From contig JAUWLI010000127.1 of the NCBI GenBank assembly GCA_030613765.1, positions 1 to 7,825 on the forward strand: a DNA stretch of 7,825 nt, in the 5' to 3' direction. Shown here piece after piece: positions 1-6,635 of the stretch. Within the stretch, counting starts at the first letter, position 1. Each line of letters starts with the position of its first letter. Below the pieces are notes generated by a model. It was not told where the DNA came from. It searched no databases and saw only the letters and a program-made list of their open reading frames with translations. Source of the stretch: Phycisphaerae bacterium (lineage in GTDB: Bacteria; Planctomycetota; Phycisphaerae; Sedimentisphaerales; SG8-4). A program made the position numbers and the translations under genes.

Positions 1-1241
1 CCGACCAGCCCGGCCATGTAGCCCGCGACGGCCGAAAAGACAAAGCCTGCAACCAGCATGAGAACGGCCATAACCAGAGAGATTTTTATATCATTGACGA
101 AGTATTGATAGACCATAAACAGTGGGACAATGGAGGCAACGATGAGTATAAGTACCCATTTCATGGACATGTCTTTTTCAGTTCTTTCGATTTCACCCTT
201 GCCCTGACCGATGGCGCGGTAGGCTTCCAGGCCGCTCCTTATCCCGCTGAAGATGGATCTTCGCATTTTGAAGATTGTCCAGAGGCCCCCGATGAGCATG
301 GCCCCGACGCCGATGTATCGCGTCCGCTTCGACCAGATCCGCCACGAGTAGTCTTTTGCATCGACGGGTTTGCCCAGCTTGTCCTTCACGCCCGCGTTGT
401 ATTTTTCCGCTTCCTCAATCTCTGTCGTTGGCGCGCTGCTATCGATGGCTTTGTATTCCAGTGCAAAGACGTTCCATGCGTCTGGATTGTCAATTTCACT
501 TCTCAGTTGGTACACGGGCCATTCGTTTTGGCCGGCTATAGTGGGGATGGCGGCGTACCAGTTTGCGGCGCCACCGAGGAAAATGAGTACGGCGATGTTG
601 AGGCCGACGATGTATCCGACCGACAGAAGCGCGGGGCTGAGATTGGAGCCGCCGTAAAGAAGCGTTCCTTTAATGCCTCTGGCGCCTTCGAGAACTTCAG
701 GCCACAGGCCGACCCCTTTTGCCCCGACCTTGAACAAGGCGCCTGCCAGCGCCGCTTTTGCAATGATCAAAACGCCCTTGCCACCTTCCTGGCCTGTCTC
801 GAGCACTTCGGCCGTTGCGATACCCTCGGGAAACTTAAGCTTACCTTCGACGATGAGGGAACGTCTCAGGGGAATTGTGAACAGGACGCCGAGCAGCCCG
901 CCGAACGCGGCTATGATGGTGATCCACACGTAGTTCATACCACCGAAATCGTCCCAGTAGCCGAGGATAACAAGCGCGGGCAGTGTGAATATCACACCCG
1001 CCGCCAGGGATTCCCCTGCCGAGGCGGCGGTTTGGACGATGTTATTTTCGAGGATATTACTGCGCCGAAACCACCTCAATATCCCCATCGAGACCACCGC
1101 AGCCGGTATCGACGCCGAAACCGTCATACCTGCGAACAACCCAAGGTAGGCATTTGCCGCCGCGAGTATCATCGAGAGCAATACACCCAAAACAACCGCT
1201 TTGATTGTGATTTCCGGTAATGAACGTCCTTGTAAATCCAT
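1..1241 (-). CDS. OPT-family oligopeptide transporter, N-terminal part (3' end outside window)
   Basis: This is a polytopic inner-membrane transporter of the bacterial oligopeptide transporter (OPT) family, which imports peptides (some members move metal chelates) using the proton gradient. I read 413 residues from the ATG at 1241 before the window edge; family members have roughly 600-700, so about a third is missing. Hallmarks in order: an N-terminal helix ending AAANAYLGLFAGMTVSASIP (residues 27-46), NNIVQTAASAGESLAAG (66-82), IPLRRSLIVEGKLKFPEG (124-141) followed by IATAEVLETG, and GYMAGLV at the edge. A strong GGAAAGG Shine-Dalgarno lies just upstream of the ATG. Residues about 238-300 form an unusually long, charged, non-membrane loop. 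The gene follows the M2 peptidase after 67 bases on the same strand, so co-transcription is likely. The family call is firm; the substrate is inferred. Confidence 0.93.
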   Translation of the reverse strand, partial: MDLQGRSLPEITIKAVVLGVLLSMILAAANAYLGLFAGMTVSASIPAAVVSMGILRWFRRSNILENNIVQTAASAGESLAAGVIFTLPALVILGYWDDFGGMNYVWITIIAAFGGLLGVLFTIPLRRSLIVEGKLKFPEGIATAEVLETGQEGGKGVLIIAKAALAGALFKVGAKGVGLWPEVLEGARGIKGTLLYGGSNLSPALLSVGYIVGLNIAVLIFLGGAANWYAAIPTIAGQNEWPVYQLRSEIDNPDAWNVFALEYKAIDSSAPTTEIEEAEKYNAGVKDKLGKPVDAKDYSWRIWSKRTRYIGVGAMLIGGLWTIFKMRRSIFSGIRSGLEAYRAIGQGKGEIERTEKDMSMKWVLILIVASIVPLFMVYQYFVNDIKISLVMAVLMLVAGFVFSAVAGYMAGLV

Positions 1242-1268
1242 TAGTTACCTTTCCAAAATTTTTAGAAA

Positions 1269-1274
1269 ATTATA
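1269..1274 (-). promoter_or_regulatory. Possible -10 element (TATAAT) before the OPT gene
   Basis: The minus strand reads a perfect TATAAT about 28 bases before the OPT start codon. No convincing -35 element lies 16-18 bases upstream of it. The gap is AT-rich, so this may be chance. If real, it would give the transporter its own transcript in addition to readthrough from the peptidase gene. Confidence 0.22.
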
Positions 1275-1308
1275 ACTACTTATGCCGTCGCTTATGGAAT
1301 TTTGTAAA

Positions 1309-2988
1309 TTATCTGACAAACTGTGTGACAAAGTATTTCGGTGTCAGTTTTTCACCTGTTGCCCGTTCAATCATCTCGTTCCAATGATAAAGGTTCCCTG
1401 CTTCGAAGACTTTCTCGGTTAGAAAATCGCCGGCTTTACCTAAACCAACATAGCTGACGTTTTTTCCTGATTCAAGATTTAAAACATTGTAAACAATATA
1501 GTGGTGCATTTGAGACGCCAATAATTCACCTAACATATAGTTGTGATAATAACAGGGCGCAATATTGAAATGAATTTTTGCAGCCCAATCAGGTTTGTTA
1601 CGGCCTTGTGGCTTTTTCACAAGCTGGTATTTGTCAACCGTCTGCCACCAGAGGGAATTCAGGTCCTGCTCAGGATTTGCGTAAAGCTGCTTTTCAAAAT
1701 TATACATAACCATGGCCCAGCGGGCAAAAATGAGCTGTTTAAGTTGCATATATTTTCCGCTTACTTTTTCGATTTCTGCTCTTTGTTCATTCGACAGTTT
1801 TAACATTTGCTGCATCCAGTCGGGATTGCGGCTCAATCGGCCGAAAAACATGGCGACGGCTTCCGTTGTGAAGGCGTGTGCCGGCTCTCTGAGCAGGTAC
1901 GGCACTTTTGGATCCTGGTATTTATTATAAACGGCATGGCCCAGTTCGTGCAGTGTTACCTCCATCCAGTATTCGTTGTTTTTAATATTACACAGGATAC
2001 GCACATCACCTTCCCTGTCTATGTCCGTACAAAAACCATGCGGATTTTTGCCCTCGCGCTCATACAGGTCGCTGTTGGCAAGTATAGATTCTACAGGCAA
2101 TCCAACGCCGGCGAAAAAACCTGCCCCCAATTCCTTGATATCTTTATCCTTATAATAGGCATCTAAATCCAACTCATATACCATTGGGGTTTCCTGAAAG
2201 AACGGGTCGTGGTAATGCCAGGGCATAAGCTCCGTAACGGCAACGCTGCACTTGGCTGCTAACATCCGGTCCACATCAGCCTTTAATTTTGCAAAAGGCT
2301 CATTGGTCAATTCGTACAATTCATTGAAAATCCGGTCCAGGTCTTCAACGTTCTGCTCACCGGTGGTCAAAGACATAGTGTGATAATTGTCAAAGCCGAG
2401 ATTTCGGGCAGCCTGGTTTCGCAATTTGACCAGCCGGATGATATCATCTGCGACCGCGGCCCCTACCTGTTTGCTGGCCAGCCATGCTTGTTTTCTCTTA
2501 GCCGAATCTGTTTCTGTTTTCAGGATTTCCTTAATTTTATTATCGGTGACCTTTTTCCCCTCAATGGTGCCGCGAAAAGTACTGAAGTTCTTTTCGAGTT
2601 CTGTGCCCAAATCAACGATTTCTTTTAACAGCTCCGGTTCTATCTGGTTGCTCAGATATGCTCTGTATAATACTTCCAAATGTCGTGCGGGCAAGGCATC
2701 CTTTACCGATCCGGTTTGTTTCAGGTCTTTAAGAAAAGCGAATTCTTTGCGGTTGCTGTAGACTTGACGAATCTCAAGTGTTAGTTTGCTGACTTTATCA
2801 TAATCCTCGGATTTGCCGCTAACTGCCGCGTCCCACCAGGCAAGATTGGTTTCCTTGGCCATAGGTTTGATTTTTCGGACATGGCTTGTAATGAATTTTT
2901 GCATTTGTTGTTCCTTTGTAATGGATTCACAACCAAAGACAATAACACTTATTGTCAACATCATAACAAGATTTGATAAAGTTTTCAT
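1309..2988 (-). CDS. M2-family (ACE-like) zinc metallopeptidase, lipoprotein
   Basis: This is a predicted membrane-anchored zinc peptidase of 559 residues that would trim peptides outside the cytoplasm. The N terminus is a lipoprotein signal with lipobox VFGC (Cys20). The gluzincin site HELGH is at residues 347-351, with zinc ligands His347 and His351 and catalytic Glu348. The likely third ligand is Glu376 in AFTTEAVAMFFG, 25 residues on, close to the spacing in angiotensin-converting enzyme. A C-terminal KIHFNIAPCYYHNY segment (471-484) resembles the Lys-x-His and Tyr residues that bind substrate in ACE. Preceding CTDIDREGDVRILCN and the alpha-helical content also fit M2. The ATG at 2988 is supported by AAAGGAG (2998-3004) nine bases upstream. 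It sits directly before an OPT transporter and divergent to a POT transporter, consistent with peptide scavenging. M3 is the main alternative family. Confidence 0.88.
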   Translation of the reverse strand: MKTLSNLVMMLTISVIVFGCESITKEQQMQKFITSHVRKIKPMAKETNLAWWDAAVSGKSEDYDKVSKLTLEIRQVYSNRKEFAFLKDLKQTGSVKDALPARHLEVLYRAYLSNQIEPELLKEIVDLGTELEKNFSTFRGTIEGKKVTDNKIKEILKTETDSAKRKQAWLASKQVGAAVADDIIRLVKLRNQAARNLGFDNYHTMSLTTGEQNVEDLDRIFNELYELTNEPFAKLKADVDRMLAAKCSVAVTELMPWHYHDPFFQETPMVYELDLDAYYKDKDIKELGAGFFAGVGLPVESILANSDLYEREGKNPHGFCTDIDREGDVRILCNIKNNEYWMEVTLHELGHAVYNKYQDPKVPYLLREPAHAFTTEAVAMFFGRLSRNPDWMQQMLKLSNEQRAEIEKVSGKYMQLKQLIFARWAMVMYNFEKQLYANPEQDLNSLWWQTVDKYQLVKKPQGRNKPDWAAKIHFNIAPCYYHNYMLGELLASQMHHYIVYNVLNLESGKNVSYVGLGKAGDFLTEKVFEAGNLYHWNEMIERATGEKLTPKYFVTQFVR

Positions 2989-3027
2989 AGCTATATACTC
3001 CTTTCAAATATACGTTCTGTTGTGGCA

Positions 3028-3056
3028 ATATTATCACCTGTAAATATTGAAATCAA
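3028..3056 (-). promoter_or_regulatory. Predicted sigma70-like promoter of the M2 peptidase gene
   Basis: The minus strand shows TTGATT (3056-3051), a 17-base spacer, and TAATAT (3033-3028). An overlapping GATAAT (3035-3030) is an alternative -10. The predicted transcript would start near 3021, giving a leader of about 33 bases that carries the AAAGGAG ribosome site. Matches to consensus are 4 of 6 in each hexamer, so the call rests mainly on spacing and position. Confidence 0.45.
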
Positions 3057-3063
3057 GTTTGTT

Positions 3064-3075
3064 CTGGATGTCCAG
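3064..3075. promoter_or_regulatory. Near-palindrome CTGGA-TG-TCCAG, possible operator
   Basis: Two perfect 5-base arms (CTGGA and TCCAG) flank a 2-base centre, seven bases upstream of the predicted -35 of the peptidase promoter and about 60 bases before the -35 of the POT promoter. The position suits a regulator acting on one or both divergent genes. No regulator gene is visible and only one copy is seen, so this is speculative. Confidence 0.22.
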
Positions 3076-3133
3076 CTTTTTTGAAAACAGTTTTTTAATC
3101 TCCTTGATATTTTTACATTCCTTCATTTCTTCT

Positions 3134-3162
3134 TTGATACCGGGTAGTAATGAGTGTATTAT
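3134..3162 (+). promoter_or_regulatory. Predicted sigma70-like promoter of the POT transporter gene
   Basis: TTGATA (3134-3139) and TATTAT (3157-3162) are separated by exactly 17 bases; each hexamer matches consensus at 5 of 6 positions. Transcription would begin near 3169, leaving a leader of about 90 bases before the ATG at 3258. It lies back to back with the peptidase promoter. Confidence 0.5.
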
Positions 3163-3257
3163 ACTGCCGTTGCGATGACAAGGAACTGAAGATGCTGTTA
3201 TCTGAAAAAATCAGAGAAGGAATATTTCACTGGGTAAAAGAAGAGGTATGACTTATT

Positions 3258-4610
3258 ATGGCTAAGAGTAAGTACCTGACCGCACCAATCCCATCGAAAA
3301 AGATGCCCGCCGGAATACCTTACATCCTTACTAATGAGGCCTCTGAGCGCTTCAGCTTTTATGGTATGAGATGCATCCTGGTTTTTTTCATGACCCACCT
3401 GCTAAGAAGTGTAAGTGGTGAGCTTTCCCCCATGAGCGATGAGCAAAGCAAATTCTGGTTTCATCTTTTCGTCTCAGCCGTTTACTTCATGCCCCTTATC
3501 GGGGCCCTGCTGTCAGACATCCTGCTGGCTAAATACAGAACCATTCTTTTCTTTTCGGTCATATACTGTTTCGGATTCCTTGCTCTTACCCTTGATCACA
3601 CGCGGTTGGGTCTCGGCGTGGGCCTGGTCCTCATCGCCATAGGGTCGGGCATAATAAAACCCTGTGTCTCGGCAAATGTGGGGGACCAGTTTGGTAAAAC
3701 AAATGAGCATCTTCTGACAAAGGTTTACCATTGGTTCTATTTTGCCATAAATCTGGGCGCGTTTCTTTCGAGTTTCTTCGTGCCCATATTGCTGGACCGC
3801 TACGGCCCGACAGTCGCGTTCGGTGTCCCCTGTGGTTTTATGCTCTTGGCCACTATCGCGTTTTGGGCCGGCCGCAAAAAGTTCGTACACATCCCACGCG
3901 GGGGCATCAAATTCGTTAAGGAATGCTTCAGCGGCGAAGGACTCAGAGCTCTGGCAAAGCTCTCTATCATTTATGTTTTAGTGGCTCCATTCTGGGCCTT
4001 GTTTGACCAGATTGATTCGTCCTGGATGCTCCAGGCGGAGAAGATGAACCGTCATTTGCTGTTCTTCGAGCTGAAACCCACGCAGATTGTGGCCGCCAAC
4101 CCATTGATGATAATGCTCCTGATTCCCGTGTTTTCGTACATTATTTACCCGGCGATAAACAAAGTGTTTCCTCTAACGGCACTTCGCAAGGTCGGTATCG
4201 GGTTTTTTGTGGCAGCCTTGTCTTTTGTCGTTCCAGCCTTGATAGAGACACGCATAACTGCTGGCGCAAGGCCCAGTATTTTGTGGCTGATTCTTGGTTA
4301 TCTGATTTTAACTTCTGCCGAAGTGATGGTCTCGATTACCTGCCTTGAGTTCTCATACACGCAGGCACCAAAGAAGATGAAGTCCTTCATTATGGCAGTC
4401 TTTCTCCTCTCGATTTCTCTTGGAAACGCATTCACCGCAGGCGTCAACTGGGTAATGGAGAAAGGATGGCTCAAACTTGCTGGTGCCTCATACTATTGGT
4501 TTTTTGTAATAGTGATGCTGGTGACAGCAACCATTTTTATTCCTGTTGCTATTCGCTATCGGGCGAAAGACTACATTCAGGATGAGGCCTCTTCAGAATC
4601 CTCGGCTTGA
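3258..4610 (+). CDS. POT/PTR2-family proton-dependent peptide transporter
   Basis: This is a 450-residue major-facilitator-type inner-membrane importer of di- and tripeptides driven by protons. The family motif ExxERF is present as EASERF (residues 27-32), where the glutamates and arginine take part in proton coupling. The two PTR2 signatures are seen as GIIKPCVSANVGDQF (131-145) and WFYFAINLGAF (159-169). FWALFDQ (245-251) followed by SSWMLQA, and EVMVSITCLEFSYTQAPKKMKS-like residues from 355, complete the fingerprint. Length fits the compact bacterial form. An in-frame TGA at 3249-3251 makes ATG 3258 the first possible start; the AGAGG at 3242-3246 is a moderate ribosome site set rather far upstream. 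It is divergent from the M2 peptidase and OPT pair. Some POT members carry nitrate or other small ligands, but the ExxER motif favours peptides. Confidence 0.93.
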   Translation: MAKSKYLTAPIPSKKMPAGIPYILTNEASERFSFYGMRCILVFFMTHLLRSVSGELSPMSDEQSKFWFHLFVSAVYFMPLIGALLSDILLAKYRTILFFSVIYCFGFLALTLDHTRLGLGVGLVLIAIGSGIIKPCVSANVGDQFGKTNEHLLTKVYHWFYFAINLGAFLSSFFVPILLDRYGPTVAFGVPCGFMLLATIAFWAGRKKFVHIPRGGIKFVKECFSGEGLRALAKLSIIYVLVAPFWALFDQIDSSWMLQAEKMNRHLLFFELKPTQIVAANPLMIMLLIPVFSYIIYPAINKVFPLTALRKVGIGFFVAALSFVVPALIETRITAGARPSILWLILGYLILTSAEVMVSITCLEFSYTQAPKKMKSFIMAVFLLSISLGNAFTAGVNWVMEKGWLKLAGASYYWFFVIVMLVTATIFIPVAIRYRAKDYIQDEASSESSA

Positions 4611-4631
4611 ACCCACTGATATTCTTTTATG

Positions 4632-4657
4632 AATTGCTGTCCTCTGACTCGGCAATT
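4632..4657. terminator. Weak hairpin between convergent genes, possible bidirectional terminator
   Basis: AATTGC (4632-4637) and GCAATT (4652-4657) form a perfect 6-base inverted repeat with a 14-base loop in the 57-base gap between the POT and DUF1080 stop codons. There is no long T run on either side, so it is not a textbook intrinsic terminator. Its place between converging genes is the main support. Confidence 0.3.
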
Positions 4658-4667
4658 AATCACTGTC

Positions 4668-5294
4668 TCACAGCGGCTTGAGCAGCATTTCGCGGACGAT
4701 TATTTTCATTGGGCCGAACTGCTCTCCCGGGTGGACTTGGAAACCGATTTTGCCGGAATCAGTTGTGTCGTCGTGCACGTCGGCGACTTGCCGGCCGTTC
4801 AGCCAAATCTGAATGTGGTCACCCTCGGCACGAACCTTCATTGTGTTCCAGCCGTCCCGGTCCACGAGTGTTTTATCCGTATTCATTGCGATGAACATTT
4901 TACCGGGACAGTAAAGCGAACCGGAATAGCACACGGGATTCTTGTACTCGAGTATGTCGGCCTGGAATGTTTTCGACGGCGACTGGTAGCGAAACCAGAT
5001 ACCAGTATTGCACGGCCACTCAACTCTATAGGTAGCAGTCAGAAGAAAATCTTTGTACGTATCTTTCGTGAAAAGGTCTCCGTGAGCGTAGTTATCGCCC
5101 TGGGTCCCCACAATCACACCGTTTTCGACTACCCATTTGGCACCGCCGCTTGGCTCCCAGCCTGTCAGGTCTTTGCCATTGAAGATTCGTATGAATCCTG
5201 CTTTGGCCTGTTTATCGTTTGTAGCGACCTGGCCGCAACCGGCATGTAAAATTAACATTGCAAGACATACGATAGTAAAGAATCCACGCGACAT
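4668..5294 (-). CDS. DUF1080 / 3-keto-disaccharide hydrolase-domain lipoprotein
   Basis: This is a 208-residue exported protein made almost entirely of one PF06439 domain, a concanavalin-like beta-sandwich. Some members are known to cleave 3-keto-glycosides. Motifs in order: FNGKDLTGW (residues 38-46), WVVENGVI (54-61), NTGIWFRY (96-103), FQADILEY (110-117), WNTMKV and IQIWLNGRQVAD (149-172), and GKIGFQVHPG (181-190). The leader (MSRGFFTIVCLAMLILHAGC) ends in Cys20; the lipobox has His at -3, which is atypical, so ordinary signal-peptide cleavage remains possible. A start 18 bases upstream (5312) is open but overlaps the Shine-Dalgarno for ATG 5294, so 5294 is preferred. It begins 17 bases after the glycosidase-like gene and is the last gene of the putative operon. 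Domain call firm; substrate unknown. No oxidoreductase that would make a 3-keto sugar is visible. Confidence 0.9.
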   Translation of the reverse strand: MSRGFFTIVCLAMLILHAGCGQVATNDKQAKAGFIRIFNGKDLTGWEPSGGAKWVVENGVIVGTQGDNYAHGDLFTKDTYKDFLLTATYRVEWPCNTGIWFRYQSPSKTFQADILEYKNPVCYSGSLYCPGKMFIAMNTDKTLVDRDGWNTMKVRAEGDHIQIWLNGRQVADVHDDTTDSGKIGFQVHPGEQFGPMKIIVREMLLKPL

Positions 5295-5300
5295 AATTTT

Positions 5301-5306
5301 CTCCTT
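5301..5306 (-). promoter_or_regulatory. Shine-Dalgarno AAGGAG that sets the DUF1080 start
   Basis: AAGGAG lies six bases before the ATG at 5294. It falls inside the extra six codons that a start at 5312 would add, and choosing 5294 also leaves a clean signal peptide (Ser-Arg then a hydrophobic core). Confidence 0.75.
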
Positions 5307-5311
5307 ATACA

Positions 5312-6601
5312 TTAATACGAAACAGGACCGATTTTCCCATGTAAATATTGTTCCTGTGTCTTTATTGGTTTATCGCTGTTTAATAGCTTTTTTATGAGAG
5401 GTTCATAGGCGTTAACTGCCGCCCGATAGGCATCAGTGTCATAGTACCGTGGTTTGGGTTTTGCATATCGGCGCATTTCCAGATCACGTCGCAGTTGAAA
5501 CAAATCGATGTTGGATGGCCTTTGCACTCCGTTTATATACAGCAGATTGTCCCAGTTCCACAGGATACGCATTCGCTTTATCCAGTCATTGGATTTTTTT
5601 ATGCGCTCGCGCATTTTTTCGAAGTCCTTTTTAGTCGTGTTATTTTCAAACCACCACGGCGAAAGCGAAAAGTTATAACCCATCCCAAAAATCTTATCCA
5701 TTTCTTCCATCGAGTAGTGGGATGTGAAGGCCTTGTACTTTCGCTGTGATACCCAGGGCTTCTCGTTGAGGACCTTCACGGGCGAGTACAGCCAGGCCCC
5801 GGATTCGATTTGTCCACCGTCACAGAGATCCAGAAGCTCCGTGCGTTCACAGCATTCCAGCATGATTATCGCATCCGGTTTTATCTTCTGGATTCGTTCT
5901 CTTATTGTGCGAACGAGGTTGATTGCTCCCTCGTTAAAAGAGCCTCTGTGCCTGCGGTCGCTGTCCTTAAGGTCCCATTGGCAGCCGTATGAGTCTATAT
6001 GAAAGCCATCTACTCCATAAAGGCGCACCAGTCTTTCCGCCACACCGCAAATATAATCCGTCCAGCCGGAACCTTTTCCCGGCCACATAAGGAAAAATCT
6101 GGACCTGCCGTAATATGTCTGAGGATTACCTTTCCCATCCTTCATGCACCAGTTCATACCGTGCCTCCGCCCCACTTTGCTTGTCCTGGTGATAATAAAT
6201 GGTTCCATATATAGTATAATCCTGCCGCCCTGCGAATGAATCTTTGCGACTCCCTCCTTGAAAGCTTCCGGCCCGCCGAGGTCTGTCCGTATTTGATAGT
6301 CACCTTTATTGCCCTCGTAATCGGGCTCCCAGTAGCTCACAAGATAAACGCAGTTGCAACCCAATTTTCGGGCATCCTGCAAAAGCACGGGCAGGTTGCG
6401 AAATGTCCCCAGCTTTTTCTTGATATCTTCGCTGGGGAACTTCATCAGAGGCCCGCCCGCTCCCGAAAGGTCGAAGGATGCGTATATTGCCCTGTTGTCC
6501 TTCCACCACTTAGGAGACTCAACAGCCATGATATTGCCGGCTGTTACGAACAGGACTGTTAGAGTACCGAGGGCAAAAATAGTTTTTCGCCTTTTCTTCA
6601 T
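5312..6601 (-). CDS. Secreted TIM-barrel glycoside hydrolase-like protein
   Basis: This is an exported protein of 429 residues that looks like a glycosidase barrel, but I cannot assign it to a numbered family. It has a signal peptide (MKKRRK, hydrophobic core to about residue 22, likely cleavage after NIMA). Barrel-like strand motifs follow: CNCVYLVSYWEPDY (82-95), GGRIILYMEPF (125-135), YGVDGFHIDSYG (195-206) and DAIIMLECCER (243-253). Asp203 in FHID and Glu249 in MLE occupy the places of nucleophile and acid/base in alpha-amylase-like and related retaining barrels; this is inference. The style recalls DUF6259-type proteins. An in-frame GTG at 6634 would add 11 residues ahead of the signal peptide; ATG 6601 is chosen because it gives a normal export signal. 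Neither start has a good Shine-Dalgarno. It sits 34 bases after the propeller gene and 17 bases before the DUF1080 gene, so the three are probably co-transcribed. Confidence 0.75.
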   Translation of the reverse strand: MKKRRKTIFALGTLTVLFVTAGNIMAVESPKWWKDNRAIYASFDLSGAGGPLMKFPSEDIKKKLGTFRNLPVLLQDARKLGCNCVYLVSYWEPDYEGNKGDYQIRTDLGGPEAFKEGVAKIHSQGGRIILYMEPFIITRTSKVGRRHGMNWCMKDGKGNPQTYYGRSRFFLMWPGKGSGWTDYICGVAERLVRLYGVDGFHIDSYGCQWDLKDSDRRHRGSFNEGAINLVRTIRERIQKIKPDAIIMLECCERTELLDLCDGGQIESGAWLYSPVKVLNEKPWVSQRKYKAFTSHYSMEEMDKIFGMGYNFSLSPWWFENNTTKKDFEKMRERIKKSNDWIKRMRILWNWDNLLYINGVQRPSNIDLFQLRRDLEMRRYAKPKPRYYDTDAYRAAVNAYEPLIKKLLNSDKPIKTQEQYLHGKIGPVSY

Positions 6602-6617
6602 AAGGTTTATATCGATA

Positions 6618-6631
6618 GGGATTCGAGTCCC
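6618..6631 (-). other. Small intercistronic hairpin
   Basis: On the minus strand GGGA-CTCGAA-TCCC forms a 4-base stem with a 6-base loop between the propeller stop codon and the ATG at 6601. It could influence processing or translation within the operon, but it is short and may be chance. Confidence 0.2.
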
Positions 6632-6635
6632 CACG

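Noticed and set aside
105..1220. 371-residue plus-strand reading frame
   Set aside because: It is antisense to the OPT gene, whose minus-strand translation carries unmistakable family motifs. The plus-strand product has no membrane, domain or signal features and is rich in Cys, His and Arg typical of shadow frames.
1279..1296. Direct repeat CTTATG...CTTATG between the peptidase and OPT genes
   Set aside because: Only two copies of six bases, six bases apart, in AT-rich DNA; too short to support an operator call.
4629..5249. 206-residue plus-strand reading frame
   Set aside because: It is antisense to the DUF1080 gene, which has a domain fingerprint, a signal peptide and a good ribosome site.
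5295..5312. Longer N terminus for the DUF1080 protein
   Set aside because: The six extra codons contain the Shine-Dalgarno for the ATG at 5294 and would place charged residues before the signal peptide.
6618..6632. GGGATTCGAGTCCCC on the plus strand, like a tRNA T-arm
   Set aside because: No acceptor, D or anticodon arms can be folded upstream, and the base before TTCG is A rather than the usual G. It reads better as a small hairpin between genes.
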